Of a stretch of DNA of 64,000 nucleotides, positions 46,121 through 53,881 are shown one piece after another; position 1 is the stretch's first letter, and every line of letters starts with the position of its first letter. The DNA lies in the IMG/VR virus record IMGVR_UViG_3300047546_002559, positions 17,138-81,137 of that record, one strand, 5' to 3'. This DNA comes from a virus. Made by a program: the position numbers and the translations under genes. The notes below the pieces were generated by a model. That model saw only the letters and a list, made by a program, of their open reading frames with translations. It was not told the origin of the DNA and made no database searches.

Positions 46121-46462
46121 TTATACCTGCGTTCTTACGTTTGCGTTAAGGGTTCTTATTGCATCCATGGAGGAGCGAACAGAGAGAAGTTTTTCCCTTT
46201 TTGCTTTGACCAAGGCCTCGGCACATTTGTACTCAAATAGCTCTTGGTCCAGCTTGTAGTCAGCCCAAGCCTCGCGTTCCTTAATTGAACCCTTGGCAGA
46301 AAGGTACTCACGGGCCCAATTAGCCTTGTATAGGGCCTCTTTTTTGGCCATGTCCATCGATAGCGACTCGAACTGCTCTGTTTCGTTTTCAAGACTGTCC
46401 ATCAGTCTTAGAAGTTCTTGCTCAATATCTACCTGACTGATAGGTGTCGTTCTCATTCTCAT
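46121..46462 (-). CDS. Hypothetical helical protein
   Basis: A protein of 113 residues overlapping the RuvC-like gene by four bases. It is almost entirely helical, with long heptad-like stretches: IEQELLRLMDSLENETEQFESLSMDMAKKEALYKANWAREYLSAKGSIKEREAWADYKLDQELFEYKCAEALVKAKREKL. A common pattern of actinophage and other phage DNA-metabolism operons; I do not know its function. Ribosome site GAGGG lies just ahead. Confidence 0.5.
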   Translation of the reverse strand: MRMRTTPISQVDIEQELLRLMDSLENETEQFESLSMDMAKKEALYKANWAREYLSAKGSIKEREAWADYKLDQELFEYKCAEALVKAKREKLLSVRSSMDAIRTLNANVRTQV

Positions 46463-46989
46463 ATTCCCTCTTCAATTAAGTCGTTTATCGGCGACCAGTC
46501 TACTTTTGTCAAGCCGTCGAGCTGTTCTTTTGTCCAGAATATTGTTGACTTTTTGGTGTATGTAAGAACCATTTGCTCCAGCACCCAGGCATCGCATTCA
46601 TCGTCTGCGCCGGCACCGAGAAACGTGAGACCAGTCTTTGCCGATATTGCCGATATGACTTCGGCCTTCCCGGCATTCCCCTTCCCGGTTGCGAACTTCG
46701 CCCTACAGGTGGGCGGAACGTCGACAAACGGGATTCCTGACTCCCAAAGCCTCATGCGGACAGCTCCGCCAAGTTCACCAATACTGTGCGCCTGGCTATT
46801 GCGTGAGGCAAATGAATACCCTTCGATAATAACGGCGTCTATATTATGTTTGATAATTAAATCAATAATCTCATTAGAGACTATTGACAATCTTTCTGGG
46901 CCTTTTGTTTTTGTTGAGATTATTCCGGTTTCGCCGTTTATGCAGTATCCGGTAGACGTGAGTGAAAGGTCAAGCCCCAGAAAGTGCAT
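46459..46989 (-). CDS. RuvC-like Holliday junction resolvase
   Basis: A protein of 176 residues with the RuvC/RNase H fold acidic residues: D7 in FLGLDLSLTSTGY, E56 in AVIIEGYSF, and D130/D133 in ADDECDAW. These are the catalytic metal ligands of RuvC-type resolvases. The GKGNAGKAEVI segment (about 102-112) is the usual K-x-x-V/I block. The enzyme should resolve branched DNA during recombination or before packaging. It is followed closely by a small helical protein and preceded by a hairpin that may be a terminator for the HNH gene. Confidence 0.87.
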   Translation of the reverse strand: MHFLGLDLSLTSTGYCINGETGIISTKTKGPERLSIVSNEIIDLIIKHNIDAVIIEGYSFASRNSQAHSIGELGGAVRMRLWESGIPFVDVPPTCRAKFATGKGNAGKAEVISAISAKTGLTFLGAGADDECDAWVLEQMVLTYTKKSTIFWTKEQLDGLTKVDWSPINDLIEEGI

Positions 46990-47014
46990 AATCGCTGACT
47001 ATAGCAAATACAAA

Positions 47015-47049
47015 GGCGGGCAGTTGCTCAACTAGAACATCCACCCGCC
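47015..47049 (-). terminator. Possible rho-independent terminator between HNH and RuvC-like genes
   Basis: On the minus strand, GGCGGG (47049-47044) and CCCGCC (47020-47015) bracket a 23-base region that itself contains AGTTGAGCAACT, and are followed by TTTGTATTT. The GC stem plus T-rich tail fits an intrinsic terminator downstream of the HNH gene. It might instead be a processed or regulatory RNA structure. Confidence 0.5.
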
Positions 47050-47104
47050 GATGTACCTATACCATCCCCAGGTAGCGATTACTGAGAATGATTAAATAAT
47101 ACAC

Positions 47105-47458
47105 TCACTCCCAGGAATGCTTGGCCAGTCCTAGAGAAAAAGCCAATTCTGGCTCATTTCCTATCCGCGTATGGCATTGACGGCATACGGATACAAGGTT
47201 TTCCCTGTCAAGAATTGAACCACCCTGCGAACGTCTAATTAGCTCGTGAATGTCAACGCTATTTCTATGGATGAACGTTGATAGCCCATCATGTTTTGCG
47301 AACAGCGGACAAGCAAAACAAAGCGGAAACTCGGCCAACATTTCAGCGACAATCTTGCGACGCTCAACATAGACCTTCTCTGTTTTTTTACTGCGTTTTG
47401 CTATTGGTTTAGCCTGACGCTTCAGTGGCGTCCGCTTCATCGGTTTCTTACGCTCCAT
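47105..47458 (-). CDS. HNH endonuclease
   Basis: A protein of 117 residues from ATG 47458. A very basic N-terminal 35 residues (MERKKPMKRTPLKRQAKPIAKRSKK) precede a zinc-associated HNH core: CFAC, then D-I-H-E-L-I-R-R-S-Q-G-G, N, and C-R-Q-C-H. These provide the two CxxC pairs and the catalytic His (H-E-L). Phage HNH proteins can be homing endonucleases, or helpers for terminase-mediated cutting. This one is not inside an intron or within the terminase region, though it lies in the same operon about 2.5 kb downstream of the large terminase. Confidence 0.82.
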   Translation of the reverse strand: MERKKPMKRTPLKRQAKPIAKRSKKTEKVYVERRKIVAEMLAEFPLCFACPLFAKHDGLSTFIHRNSVDIHELIRRSQGGSILDRENLVSVCRQCHTRIGNEPELAFSLGLAKHSWE

Positions 47459-47475
47459 CAAAGCGCAAGACTACA

Positions 47476-47991
47476 TCAAAGATTGTCGTTGTTAATGAGG
47501 TCGAACGTCCATTTTCCGTCAAGACAGTCCCAAAGTGAACGGTCGATTGCCGTATCCTCAAGGTCAAACTCTCGGAGCATATTGCGGTGTGTGATAATAG
47601 CCCTGCGGTAGAAGTCGACTTCTTTCCAGCCATCGCTTTGCGTGGCCTCGCCGGTTTCAATCATCACGCAGACTTCGTCAAGCTTTCTATCAACATGGTA
47701 CTTAAATCTCTTGATTTTGCTTGCCTTGTCGTCGTAATAGCGGCGAGTTTCGTTCGTAAGTTTGTTCCCCTTGGAACCGAGAGAGGAGTATCGCCTTTGG
47801 TCTGACTCGTTGTCTGCCTCGATTGATTCAATCTGACGCTGCAGATTCTCGGAAAGAGCAACAAGTGCTCGCTTCCATCTATCCCAGTTTTCTGGACGAC
47901 GGAGTTCTTCACGCTCAATAGGTGTTACCTTGTTTTTGACCTCTTCGGCAACCATTCTGGCGAAGGTGTCATCATTCCATTTTGCGCTCAT
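47476..47991 (-). CDS. Hypothetical protein
   Basis: A protein of 171 residues. I use ATG 47991 (AGGAAA ahead) rather than the open frame to 48072, which would overlap the nuclease gene by 70 bases. The N-terminus MSAKWNDDTFARMVAEEVKNKVTPIEREELRRPENWDRWKRAL is followed by a helical middle (LQRQIESIEADNESDQRRYSSLGSKGNKLTNETRRYYDDKASKIKRFKYHVDRKLDEV) and a C-terminal part with RRAIITHRNMLREF. The domain layout is known from actinophages but without function. It lies in the recombination operon. Confidence 0.55.
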   Translation of the reverse strand: MSAKWNDDTFARMVAEEVKNKVTPIEREELRRPENWDRWKRALVALSENLQRQIESIEADNESDQRRYSSLGSKGNKLTNETRRYYDDKASKIKRFKYHVDRKLDEVCVMIETGEATQSDGWKEVDFYRRAIITHRNMLREFDLEDTAIDRSLWDCLDGKWTFDLINNDNL

Positions 47992-48001
47992 AAAAGATTT
48001 C

Positions 48002-48784
48002 CTATCGCTGCCACGCTGGGCAAATCGACTTGAATCCACACCAGTTACAGAGGATTGTTTTGTTTGGCTCAAAATACCCTTCCTTGCATCTCTTTTCGAT
48101 TCCCTGTCTTACTTCGGCGATAACTGACGCGACTTTATTGACATCATCTGCCGTAATTTCTTTCGCAAACCTCACTCCATCTTTCAGATAGAGAAGTTCC
48201 ACTTCAAGTTTTTCTGCATCAATTCCAGCGCTTTTTAGCAACTGAGTGTAAATGATTAATTGGAAAAACTTGTCATCGATGTAGTTTTTTTTCGGAGTTT
48301 TGCCGGTCTTATAGTCAGAAACTTTTGCCGTATTTCCAGAAAAATGAAGTCTATCTATAAATCCATGCAGTTTAATCCCGGAAATCTCGCCCTCCACATG
48401 CTCTTCTATGGCATAGGGCTCAACTTCCATTGGCTCCTCAAGAGCCCATAGATTTTCAACACACCACCACGCAGTCCATCTGAAAAGCTTTAACTCTTTT
48501 TCAGAACGAATGAGCGTTGTTACTTGTTCTTCCCACTTTGACGCCCATAAATCACGGGCCAGAATTCTCGCCGTGTCCTGCGTTCTCTGTTCTGCCGGAA
48601 GCGCATACATCGTTTCGAGTATTTCATGAACAAAGTTTCCCAACATTGTTGCCTCTGTTGGCGAATCCATGAGTCCATCTATCTTGCTGAACTTGAACTT
48701 CAGCGGGCATTGCTGAAACGTGGAGATGGAAGACGGTGAAAGTCTGTCTGGGGCTACAAGGAGCGCTGGCTCATCAGTTGCCAT
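48002..48784 (-). CDS. Cas4-like PD-(D/E)XK exonuclease
   Basis: A protein of 260 residues. It has the RecB-family nuclease signature: S-x-x-S-x-x-x-F-x-x-C-P (about 17-27) with C26, H53 in NFVHEILE, D144 in GFIDRL, D157-Y-K159 in SDYKTGK, Q175 in the Q-x-x-x-Y block (FFQLIIYT), and three C-terminal cysteines C246, C249, C255 in CNWCGFKSICP. C26 with those three suggests a 4Fe-4S cluster as in Cas4/AddB-type enzymes. It is not part of a CRISPR locus. It sits between the Rad52-like gene and an unknown gene, consistent with a phage recombination module (exonuclease plus annealing protein). Confidence 0.88.
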   Translation of the reverse strand: MATDEPALLVAPDRLSPSSISTFQQCPLKFKFSKIDGLMDSPTEATMLGNFVHEILETMYALPAEQRTQDTARILARDLWASKWEEQVTTLIRSEKELKLFRWTAWWCVENLWALEEPMEVEPYAIEEHVEGEISGIKLHGFIDRLHFSGNTAKVSDYKTGKTPKKNYIDDKFFQLIIYTQLLKSAGIDAEKLEVELLYLKDGVRFAKEITADDVNKVASVIAEVRQGIEKRCKEGYFEPNKTILCNWCGFKSICPAWQR

Positions 48785-49451
48785 CTGTTTCCTCTACTAG
48801 CGTTGCGCCGAAAGATAGACGCATTGCTTCGACAACAAGCGCGTCGATGTCGTCTTCGGTTGCAGTAGTCAGTGTCGGCTTGGGCTTGCCGCCAGAGTGC
48901 TTTTCCCAGAAGCTATTCAGTGAATCCTTTTGCTCCTGTGACAGCGTCTTGGTGATTGAAACGAAATTGGACCACTTCTCTCCGAGGGGGGAGACTGGCT
49001 GTTCCTGTGGGGCTGAGTAGATGGCATCTTCGGCGTCCAACGCATCTGCTGAACGGGCCAGGTAGAGGCCAACTCCGAGCTGCTGGGCGGCTTTCTTGAG
49101 TGCGTCCGAAACTGCGCCCTTGAAATCATTGCCGAGGTCAACTGGCTTGTTGTCCTTTTTCTGTCGCTTAACCGTCTGGCCGCCGAATCCGTCCTTGACA
49201 ACCTTGTTTCCGTTGATGGTTGCAGTCAGAGACACGTGAGCGATTATTTCGTCAGTGTCAACGTGGTCACGGTACACGGACTGAATCTTGAAAGACCAGC
49301 TGTCAACGCCTAGAACCTTGTTGAGCCTATTGATTACTTCGCTGATTGGTAGATAGACGAGCGAGACACCGCTCTTTACGAGCGTCTTTTCCATTTCTTC
49401 GGGAAACGGCTCCGCGAGCAGTCGAGCGATTTCGTTGCTATTTGTTGTCAT
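48774..49451 (-). CDS. Rad52/Rad22-like single-strand annealing protein
   Basis: A protein of 225 residues. The N-terminal 130 residues match the Rad52/Rad22 pattern: LPISEVINRLNKVLGVDSWSFKIQSV, AHVSLTATINGNKVVKDGFGGQTVKR, then DLGNDFKGAVSDALKKAAQQLGVGLYL, a K-G/S-D-A-L-K-K-A-x-x-x-L-G motif. Proteins of this kind anneal complementary single strands. The C-terminal 90 residues are less conserved. The gene overlaps the exonuclease gene by 11 bases, forming the usual annealase-exonuclease pair. Confidence 0.85.
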   Translation of the reverse strand: MTTNSNEIARLLAEPFPEEMEKTLVKSGVSLVYLPISEVINRLNKVLGVDSWSFKIQSVYRDHVDTDEIIAHVSLTATINGNKVVKDGFGGQTVKRQKKDNKPVDLGNDFKGAVSDALKKAAQQLGVGLYLARSADALDAEDAIYSAPQEQPVSPLGEKWSNFVSITKTLSQEQKDSLNSFWEKHSGGKPKPTLTTATEDDIDALVVEAMRLSFGATLVEETDGN

Positions 49452-49462
49452 TTTCTTTCTTT

Positions 49463-49957
49463 CTATGACTTTGGTTTGCGGACAATGATGCTGGTCTTGA
49501 GGTCGCCAACTTCGCTGAAGTTATCTGCGTTCAGACCAATTTTGTTCAGTTCTTTGATTCTCCAGTACGAAGGAGCGCAGTATGTAAGCATCTCCTCTGC
49601 TATCTCTTTTGGAGACTTTGTGATTTCTCCGGTGTCCATGTCAATTGACATCTTCACGAGGCGGTCGGCAACGGCAGAACCGAGGTCAGCATGCTTCCAA
49701 CCCTTTCTGTCGTAAGAAGACTTCTTTTCAATTGTTGTTCCATCTGGGAGAAGAAGCGTCTCGGTAGGTCCCATTATCTCGGAAAGTGCTCCAGCAAATG
49801 AGTCATAGACGATGGAGACATCTCTCTTCAGAAAGTTCAGTTCAGCGAGAGCGACACCAGCTTCTTCTGCTGTGGGGTTGTCTCTCAGAAAAGACGCAAC
49901 GACATTATCCAAATCAATGATTGCGGAACGGAGTTCTTGGATTTTATCCAAGCTCAT
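49463..49957 (-). CDS. Hypothetical phage protein of recombination operon
   Basis: A protein of 164 residues upstream of the annealase gene (12-base gap). It begins KIQELRSAIIDLDNVVASFLRDNPTAEEAGVALAELNFLKRDVSIVYD and ends SYWRIKELNKIGLNADNFSEVGDLKTSIIVRKPKS; the layout is one I associate with phage proteins next to annealing or Gp157-like genes, without known activity. A possible accessory factor for annealing or ssDNA handling. Confidence 0.55.
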   Translation of the reverse strand: MSLDKIQELRSAIIDLDNVVASFLRDNPTAEEAGVALAELNFLKRDVSIVYDSFAGALSEIMGPTETLLLPDGTTIEKKSSYDRKGWKHADLGSAVADRLVKMSIDMDTGEITKSPKEIAEEMLTYCAPSYWRIKELNKIGLNADNFSEVGDLKTSIIVRKPKS

Positions 49958-49993
49958 TATTAGTACCTCGTATGTGTCTAGTTTGGTGATGGT

Positions 49994-51307
49994 CTAGAAG
50001 ATTATAGAAGCCCTCTTGCGCTGCGGCAACCCTAGCCCAGTCAAAAAGGTAAAAGCCCCAACAGCGGAGTCAACCTGGTCATCATGGTTTGCTGCTTCAG
50101 GAAATGAAGAAAATTCATCGAGCCAGTCGGTGAGCCACGCAGAGCGGACTAACCGAACATTTCCATTAGCGGCTGCGGCAGCGAATGGCCTAGCCCTGGT
50201 CACCTTATCTCCGGTCGGCCTCATGGCGCCAAAGTCATAGCCCGGAACTACGTATCTGGCATATTGGTCAACAAGTGCCTTGCCGGAAGAACCAGGTTCC
50301 TGCTCCATCCTTATTGAAACTCCGTACCCATCGTCTTCCGCGGTCTCGGCAATCAACTGTTCGACCTTTTCACCCCTAACGCGGGCTTTCTTTACGTCCA
50401 AGATGTATGCGATTCCGCCGTCAAATAGCATCAAGGTACCCACCGTCCAGTCTGGGTCTGGATTCCCGGCATGTGGTTCCGTGGCGGCAAGGTCCCAAAA
50501 CCTGACAACCCTGGCAGAATTAGTGATTAGGGGTATCTCGTCTGGGTCAATAATTATGAAAGATTCCCGCTGGAAAAGGCTTCCCAGGGTGGTCGACCAC
50601 CAGTCGCCCTCCTCTAGCCGCCTTCTTTCCACGGGGTCCAGGGCGGATAGGGCCTGACGGTAGGAATCAGCGTCAATTCCGGGGTTATCCTTGAGTGTGG
50701 ATGGGACAAAAACCCTTCCGGCTTCCTTGCCTTCTACAATAAACCTCTGCCGGACCCAGTTGGGGGCGGGGTTTGACGCGGCCCTCATTCTGAGCGGAAC
50801 CTGGGCAATCGGGCCGCTGGCTGGACGACGGAGTCGGGAGAACAGGTATCTGTAGTCAGATTCACGTATTTCGGTGACCTCATCCATGCCTATGAACTGG
50901 AATTCAGAGCCCTTATAGCGTAAATAGTCATTAACATTATTTAGATATCCAAAAGAAATGCGCGCTCCAGAGGGGAAGGTCGCCACGAATGTGTTGTTAT
51001 TCCAGTGAACATCGTCGTAGTTGCTCATCCATGACTTAAAGCGGTCCATTAGAGCGCCGGGCAGCGATAGGTCAGCAAATGTGCGGCGGAAAAGAATTGC
51101 CGAGTAGTTAGGTACATCTACATACTGGAGAGCCGCCATGAGAAGAGCAGAAGATTTACCCCCACCGGCCGCTCCCCCGAAAAGGCCCTCCAGGGAGTTG
51201 GTTCTCAGGAATACTTTTTGGTTTATCGATGGCTCTTCGGGGCAGTATGGCGGCATTTTAGGGCTGAGATACTCCAGTACTTCTTCCCAATTTGCTTTTC
51301 CAGCCAT
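49994..51307 (-). CDS. terL: Terminase large subunit
   Basis: A protein of 437 residues from ATG 51307 (the frame is open to a TTG at 51331; neither has a good ribosome site, and TATAAT lies 4 bases before the ATG). The ATPase has Walker A GGAAGGGKS at 44-52 and Walker B FIGMDE with D142, E143; SNPAP supplies the coupling motif. The RNase H-like nuclease has D272 in RFWDLAAT, then HDDQVDSAVGAF with D409, D410 and D413. It packages DNA through the portal and cuts concatemers. Oddly, it lies on the opposite strand and is divergent from the portal gene, rather than in the usual terminase-portal series. No small terminase is recognisable nearby. Confidence 0.92.
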   Translation of the reverse strand: MAGKANWEEVLEYLSPKMPPYCPEEPSINQKVFLRTNSLEGLFGGAAGGGKSSALLMAALQYVDVPNYSAILFRRTFADLSLPGALMDRFKSWMSNYDDVHWNNNTFVATFPSGARISFGYLNNVNDYLRYKGSEFQFIGMDEVTEIRESDYRYLFSRLRRPASGPIAQVPLRMRAASNPAPNWVRQRFIVEGKEAGRVFVPSTLKDNPGIDADSYRQALSALDPVERRRLEEGDWWSTTLGSLFQRESFIIIDPDEIPLITNSARVVRFWDLAATEPHAGNPDPDWTVGTLMLFDGGIAYILDVKKARVRGEKVEQLIAETAEDDGYGVSIRMEQEPGSSGKALVDQYARYVVPGYDFGAMRPTGDKVTRARPFAAAAANGNVRLVRSAWLTDWLDEFSSFPEAANHDDQVDSAVGAFTFLTGLGLPQRKRASIIF

Positions 51308-51376
51308 AAAATTATAAGAACCAATCAACAAGACTCTTTGTGCATCAGAGCCAACTTATGCGCTACTGTATCGTAC

Positions 51377-51643
51377 ATGCCCCCAGCGCAAGTAGAATTA
51401 AAAAACACACGGCGAAAAATCAAAAAGGCACTGAAGGCCGCCTCATCTCGAATTGTATTGACAGCGAGAATCTTTCGCAGATGGGTCCAAAGCAAGGCTA
51501 ATCGCGGAACTTTCGCAAATATATTAATGCTTTGCTTTATAATATTTTGTAGTATTGGAGCAGGAATGATATTTTTCCCTGCCGGTTGGGTGGTCGCTGG
51601 TGTCTGTTGCGGAATTTTCGGTTTCTTGTTGGGTGCTGAGTAG
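51377..51643 (+). CDS. Small two-helix membrane protein
   Basis: A protein of 88 residues from ATG 51377. The frame is open further upstream, but that part overlaps the terminase gene. The first half is basic (LKNTRRKIKKALKAASSRIVLTARIFRRWVQSKANR), followed by two hydrophobic segments (ILMLCFIIFCSIGAGMIFFPA and WVVAGVCCGIFGFLL) ending GAE. It could be an inner-membrane protein with a holin-like or superinfection role, but nothing proves this. It directly precedes the portal gene, and no ribosome site is obvious. Confidence 0.5.
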   Translation: MPPAQVELKNTRRKIKKALKAASSRIVLTARIFRRWVQSKANRGTFANILMLCFIIFCSIGAGMIFFPAGWVVAGVCCGIFGFLLGAE

Positions 51644-51650
51644 ATAGCGC

Positions 51651-53750
51651 ATGGGTTGGAACTCGCCTCAGAATAAAGACATAAATTCCCAGTCCCGCAA
51701 GGACATTGGGTATGGAGCACCAATCTCCGTCAACCCCTCGCTGGCTGGCAAGGCATATCGCGACTCATGGGATATTGAGCGCGCCTACCGAGAGGGAATG
51801 TCAAAAATCACCTGGGTTAATAGGTGTATCGACGCTATAGCCGGCAACCAGGCTAGATTGCCGATAATTCTCAGAAAAGATAATTCTAACCAGGGTGAGA
51901 TTGTTCGTGGCAGAGAAGCAAACCGCTCTCCGCTTCTTGAATTGCTAAACACAAAGGCCAATGTTGGAGAAAACTCGTTCATTTTCCGTTATCGACTTTC
52001 CGCACAACTTCTCTTGGGAACACGCGGAGCGTTCATTGAAAAGATTTATGGCCGAGACGGTCGAATTATTGGGCTAAATCTTTTGCCGCCACAATCAACT
52101 GCCCCAATCCCGGACCCAAAAACATTTGTATCTGGATATGAAGTGCAGATGCCTTACGGGGAAAAAAAATTTCTAAAGCCTGAAGACGTTGTTTGGGTAA
52201 GACGCCCGCATCCGCTTGACCCATATCTGTCCCTGACTCCGCTAGAAGCCGCAGGAGTGGCTATTGAGATTGAAAATCTTGCCAAATTGTATAACAGAAA
52301 CTATCTGCTCAATGACGGCCGGCCTGGCGGATTGCTTGTCGTTAGAGGCGCTATTGACGAAGACGACAAAGAAGAACTGAGAAGCAGATTCCGTGGAAAT
52401 CTCGCAAAAGCGGGCCATACAACAGTTATAGCCGCAGATGACGGGGTCGACTTCGTTGACACTTCCGCTAATCCACGCGATGCTGCTTACATTCAGATGC
52501 GCCAGATAACAAAAGAAGAAATACTTTCTTCGTTTGGCGTCCCTGAATCGGTAATCGGCAATGCTGCCGGAAGAACATTCAGTAATGCAGCAGAAGAGAT
52601 TCGTGTTTTCTGGATGGAGACGATGCTCCCCCATTTGGAACCATTGGCACGCGCGCTTGACGAGCTCGACGAAAAGTATTATTTAGACTTTGATACATCG
52701 GAAGTCCCCATCCTCATGCTCTATAAGCAGGAGCGAGATAAGTATCTGCTCCAGGAGTTTCAGTCTGGCCTGATTAGTGCCAACGAATATAGAATCGGTT
52801 CTTCGCGTAAAGAGGTAGAAGCCGACCTAGCCGATTCATTGCTTCAGAACCCAAACCTCATCCCAATTGCAAACACGAAAAAGAAAATGGAAGAGGGGCA
52901 AACGCAGATTCCCGGGGCACCAGGTATGCCGGGCATGCCGGGTATGCCAGGTATGCCGCCAGGTGCGCCACCAGGAATGCCACCGGGGGCACTACATCCG
53001 GTTGGGCCAGCTGGAGAACCAGTACCGCTTGACGTCAACACAATGGGCGGTGCGCTCGCAGAGTCAGCGCAAGAAGGACAGCTTGCTCAAACCACAGTTC
53101 CGCCAGAGGCCATGGGGGGGGTGCCGCAGACAGCCATGCCGCCAATGCCGACAACGGCAGCTTCTGCTCCCGAATCGGAAATTGAAACAAAGTCAAATGA
53201 CTTAGAAAAAGAAGAGCTTGACCGTACAGAGCAGTCAATTGAAAGATGGTCAAACATTTTGGCGCGCGGCATGGAAAGACTGATAGAGCGCCAGCAGCGC
53301 GTTGTACTTGAAAAAGCAAGCGGCGCAAGGGCAAAGAAAGCGCTTATGCACGGAACGCTTGACATCGAGTCCGTTTTGTCAATAGATACATGGAACAAGC
53401 AATTTGAAGACGACATCAAGCCCGTTATCTCCTCAATTATCAACGATTCTTTCGAATCCCGAGTCAACGCAGCCTCGGAAAAAGGCTTAAGAATCAAGGC
53501 AATGCCGGCGAAAGACGTCAGGGCCATGGTTGATGCCCACGTTTCAAGGATTAAGAAGATTAACGAATCTCATTTCAACGAAATCAACGCGATGATGCTG
53601 AAGTCGTTCGAATATGCAGACGAAGACAAGAGGTTCTCTTTCTTCCGCGACAGCCTTGTCGAGATGTTTACAGACTTTTTTGCTCATCAGCAAGAATCAA
53701 TCGCGGAACGCGAAGCTCGGTCCGCGTGGGGATTTGGGCAGACCGTTTAG
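51651..53750 (+). CDS. Portal protein
   Basis: A protein of 699 residues. The N-terminal 380 residues match phage portals: AYREGMSKITWVNRCIDAIAGNQARLPIIL, NSFIFRYRLSAQLLLGTRGAFIEKI, LLPPQSTAPIPDPKTFVSGYEV, PEDVVWVRRPHPLDPYLSLTPLEAAGVAIEIENLAKLYNRNYLLNDGRPGGLLVV, and ITKEEILSSFGVPESVIGNAAGRTFSNAAEEIRVFW, the stem/wing block. Residues about 420-450 are a PGMPGMPGMPG-type low-complexity segment, then an acidic Ser-rich part. The C-terminal 180 residues (about 510-699) add a charged helical region with SIERWSNILARGMERLIERQQRVVLEKASGARAKKALMHG. The family is certain; the C-terminal extension is longer than usual and probably has a special role, for example in assembly or cleavage. Confidence 0.9.
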   Translation: MGWNSPQNKDINSQSRKDIGYGAPISVNPSLAGKAYRDSWDIERAYREGMSKITWVNRCIDAIAGNQARLPIILRKDNSNQGEIVRGREANRSPLLELLNTKANVGENSFIFRYRLSAQLLLGTRGAFIEKIYGRDGRIIGLNLLPPQSTAPIPDPKTFVSGYEVQMPYGEKKFLKPEDVVWVRRPHPLDPYLSLTPLEAAGVAIEIENLAKLYNRNYLLNDGRPGGLLVVRGAIDEDDKEELRSRFRGNLAKAGHTTVIAADDGVDFVDTSANPRDAAYIQMRQITKEEILSSFGVPESVIGNAAGRTFSNAAEEIRVFWMETMLPHLEPLARALDELDEKYYLDFDTSEVPILMLYKQERDKYLLQEFQSGLISANEYRIGSSRKEVEADLADSLLQNPNLIPIANTKKKMEEGQTQIPGAPGMPGMPGMPGMPPGAPPGMPPGALHPVGPAGEPVPLDVNTMGGALAESAQEGQLAQTTVPPEAMGGVPQTAMPPMPTTAASAPESEIETKSNDLEKEELDRTEQSIERWSNILARGMERLIERQQRVVLEKASGARAKKALMHGTLDIESVLSIDTWNKQFEDDIKPVISSIINDSFESRVNAASEKGLRIKAMPAKDVRAMVDAHVSRIKKINESHFNEINAMMLKSFEYADEDKRFSFFRDSLVEMFTDFFAHQQESIAEREARSAWGFGQTV

Positions 53751-53763
53751 TTGATGTTTCAGT

Positions 53764-53790
53764 AAACTATCGTGTTTCTAACAATAGTTT
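53764..53790 (+). terminator. Possible terminator after the portal gene
   Basis: AAACTAT (53764-53770) and ATAGTTT (53784-53790) form a 7-base stem with a 13-base loop, followed by CTTTAAAC. It starts 14 bases past the portal stop. The stem is AT-rich, so termination would be weak. Confidence 0.3.
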
Positions 53791-53852
53791 CTTTAAACAA
53801 AAACTTTAAGTAATAGTTACATCGAGCAGACTTCCCAATCGCTTATTATCTT

Positions 53853-53880
53853 CAATAGACACGACTTGAAGGGTCTATTG
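53853..53880 (+). promoter_or_regulatory. Hairpin around the ribosome site of the giant ORF
   Basis: CAATAGAC (53853-53860) and GTCTATTG (53873-53880) form a perfect 8-base stem one base before the ATG at 53882, with a 12-base loop containing GAAGG. The SD-like AAGGG lies at the 3' side of the loop and its last bases enter the stem. This could regulate initiation of the polyprotein. Confidence 0.45.
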
Positions 53881-53881
53881 C

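Noticed and set aside
47015-47049. tRNA-like stem in the gap between HNH and RuvC-like genes
   Set aside because: Only one acceptor-like stem and one small hairpin; no T-loop GTTCRA and no anticodon arm of proper length.
48002-48784. Cas4-like gene as part of a CRISPR system
   Set aside because: No cas genes and no repeat array; the neighbour is a Rad52-like annealase, the usual phage recombination pair.
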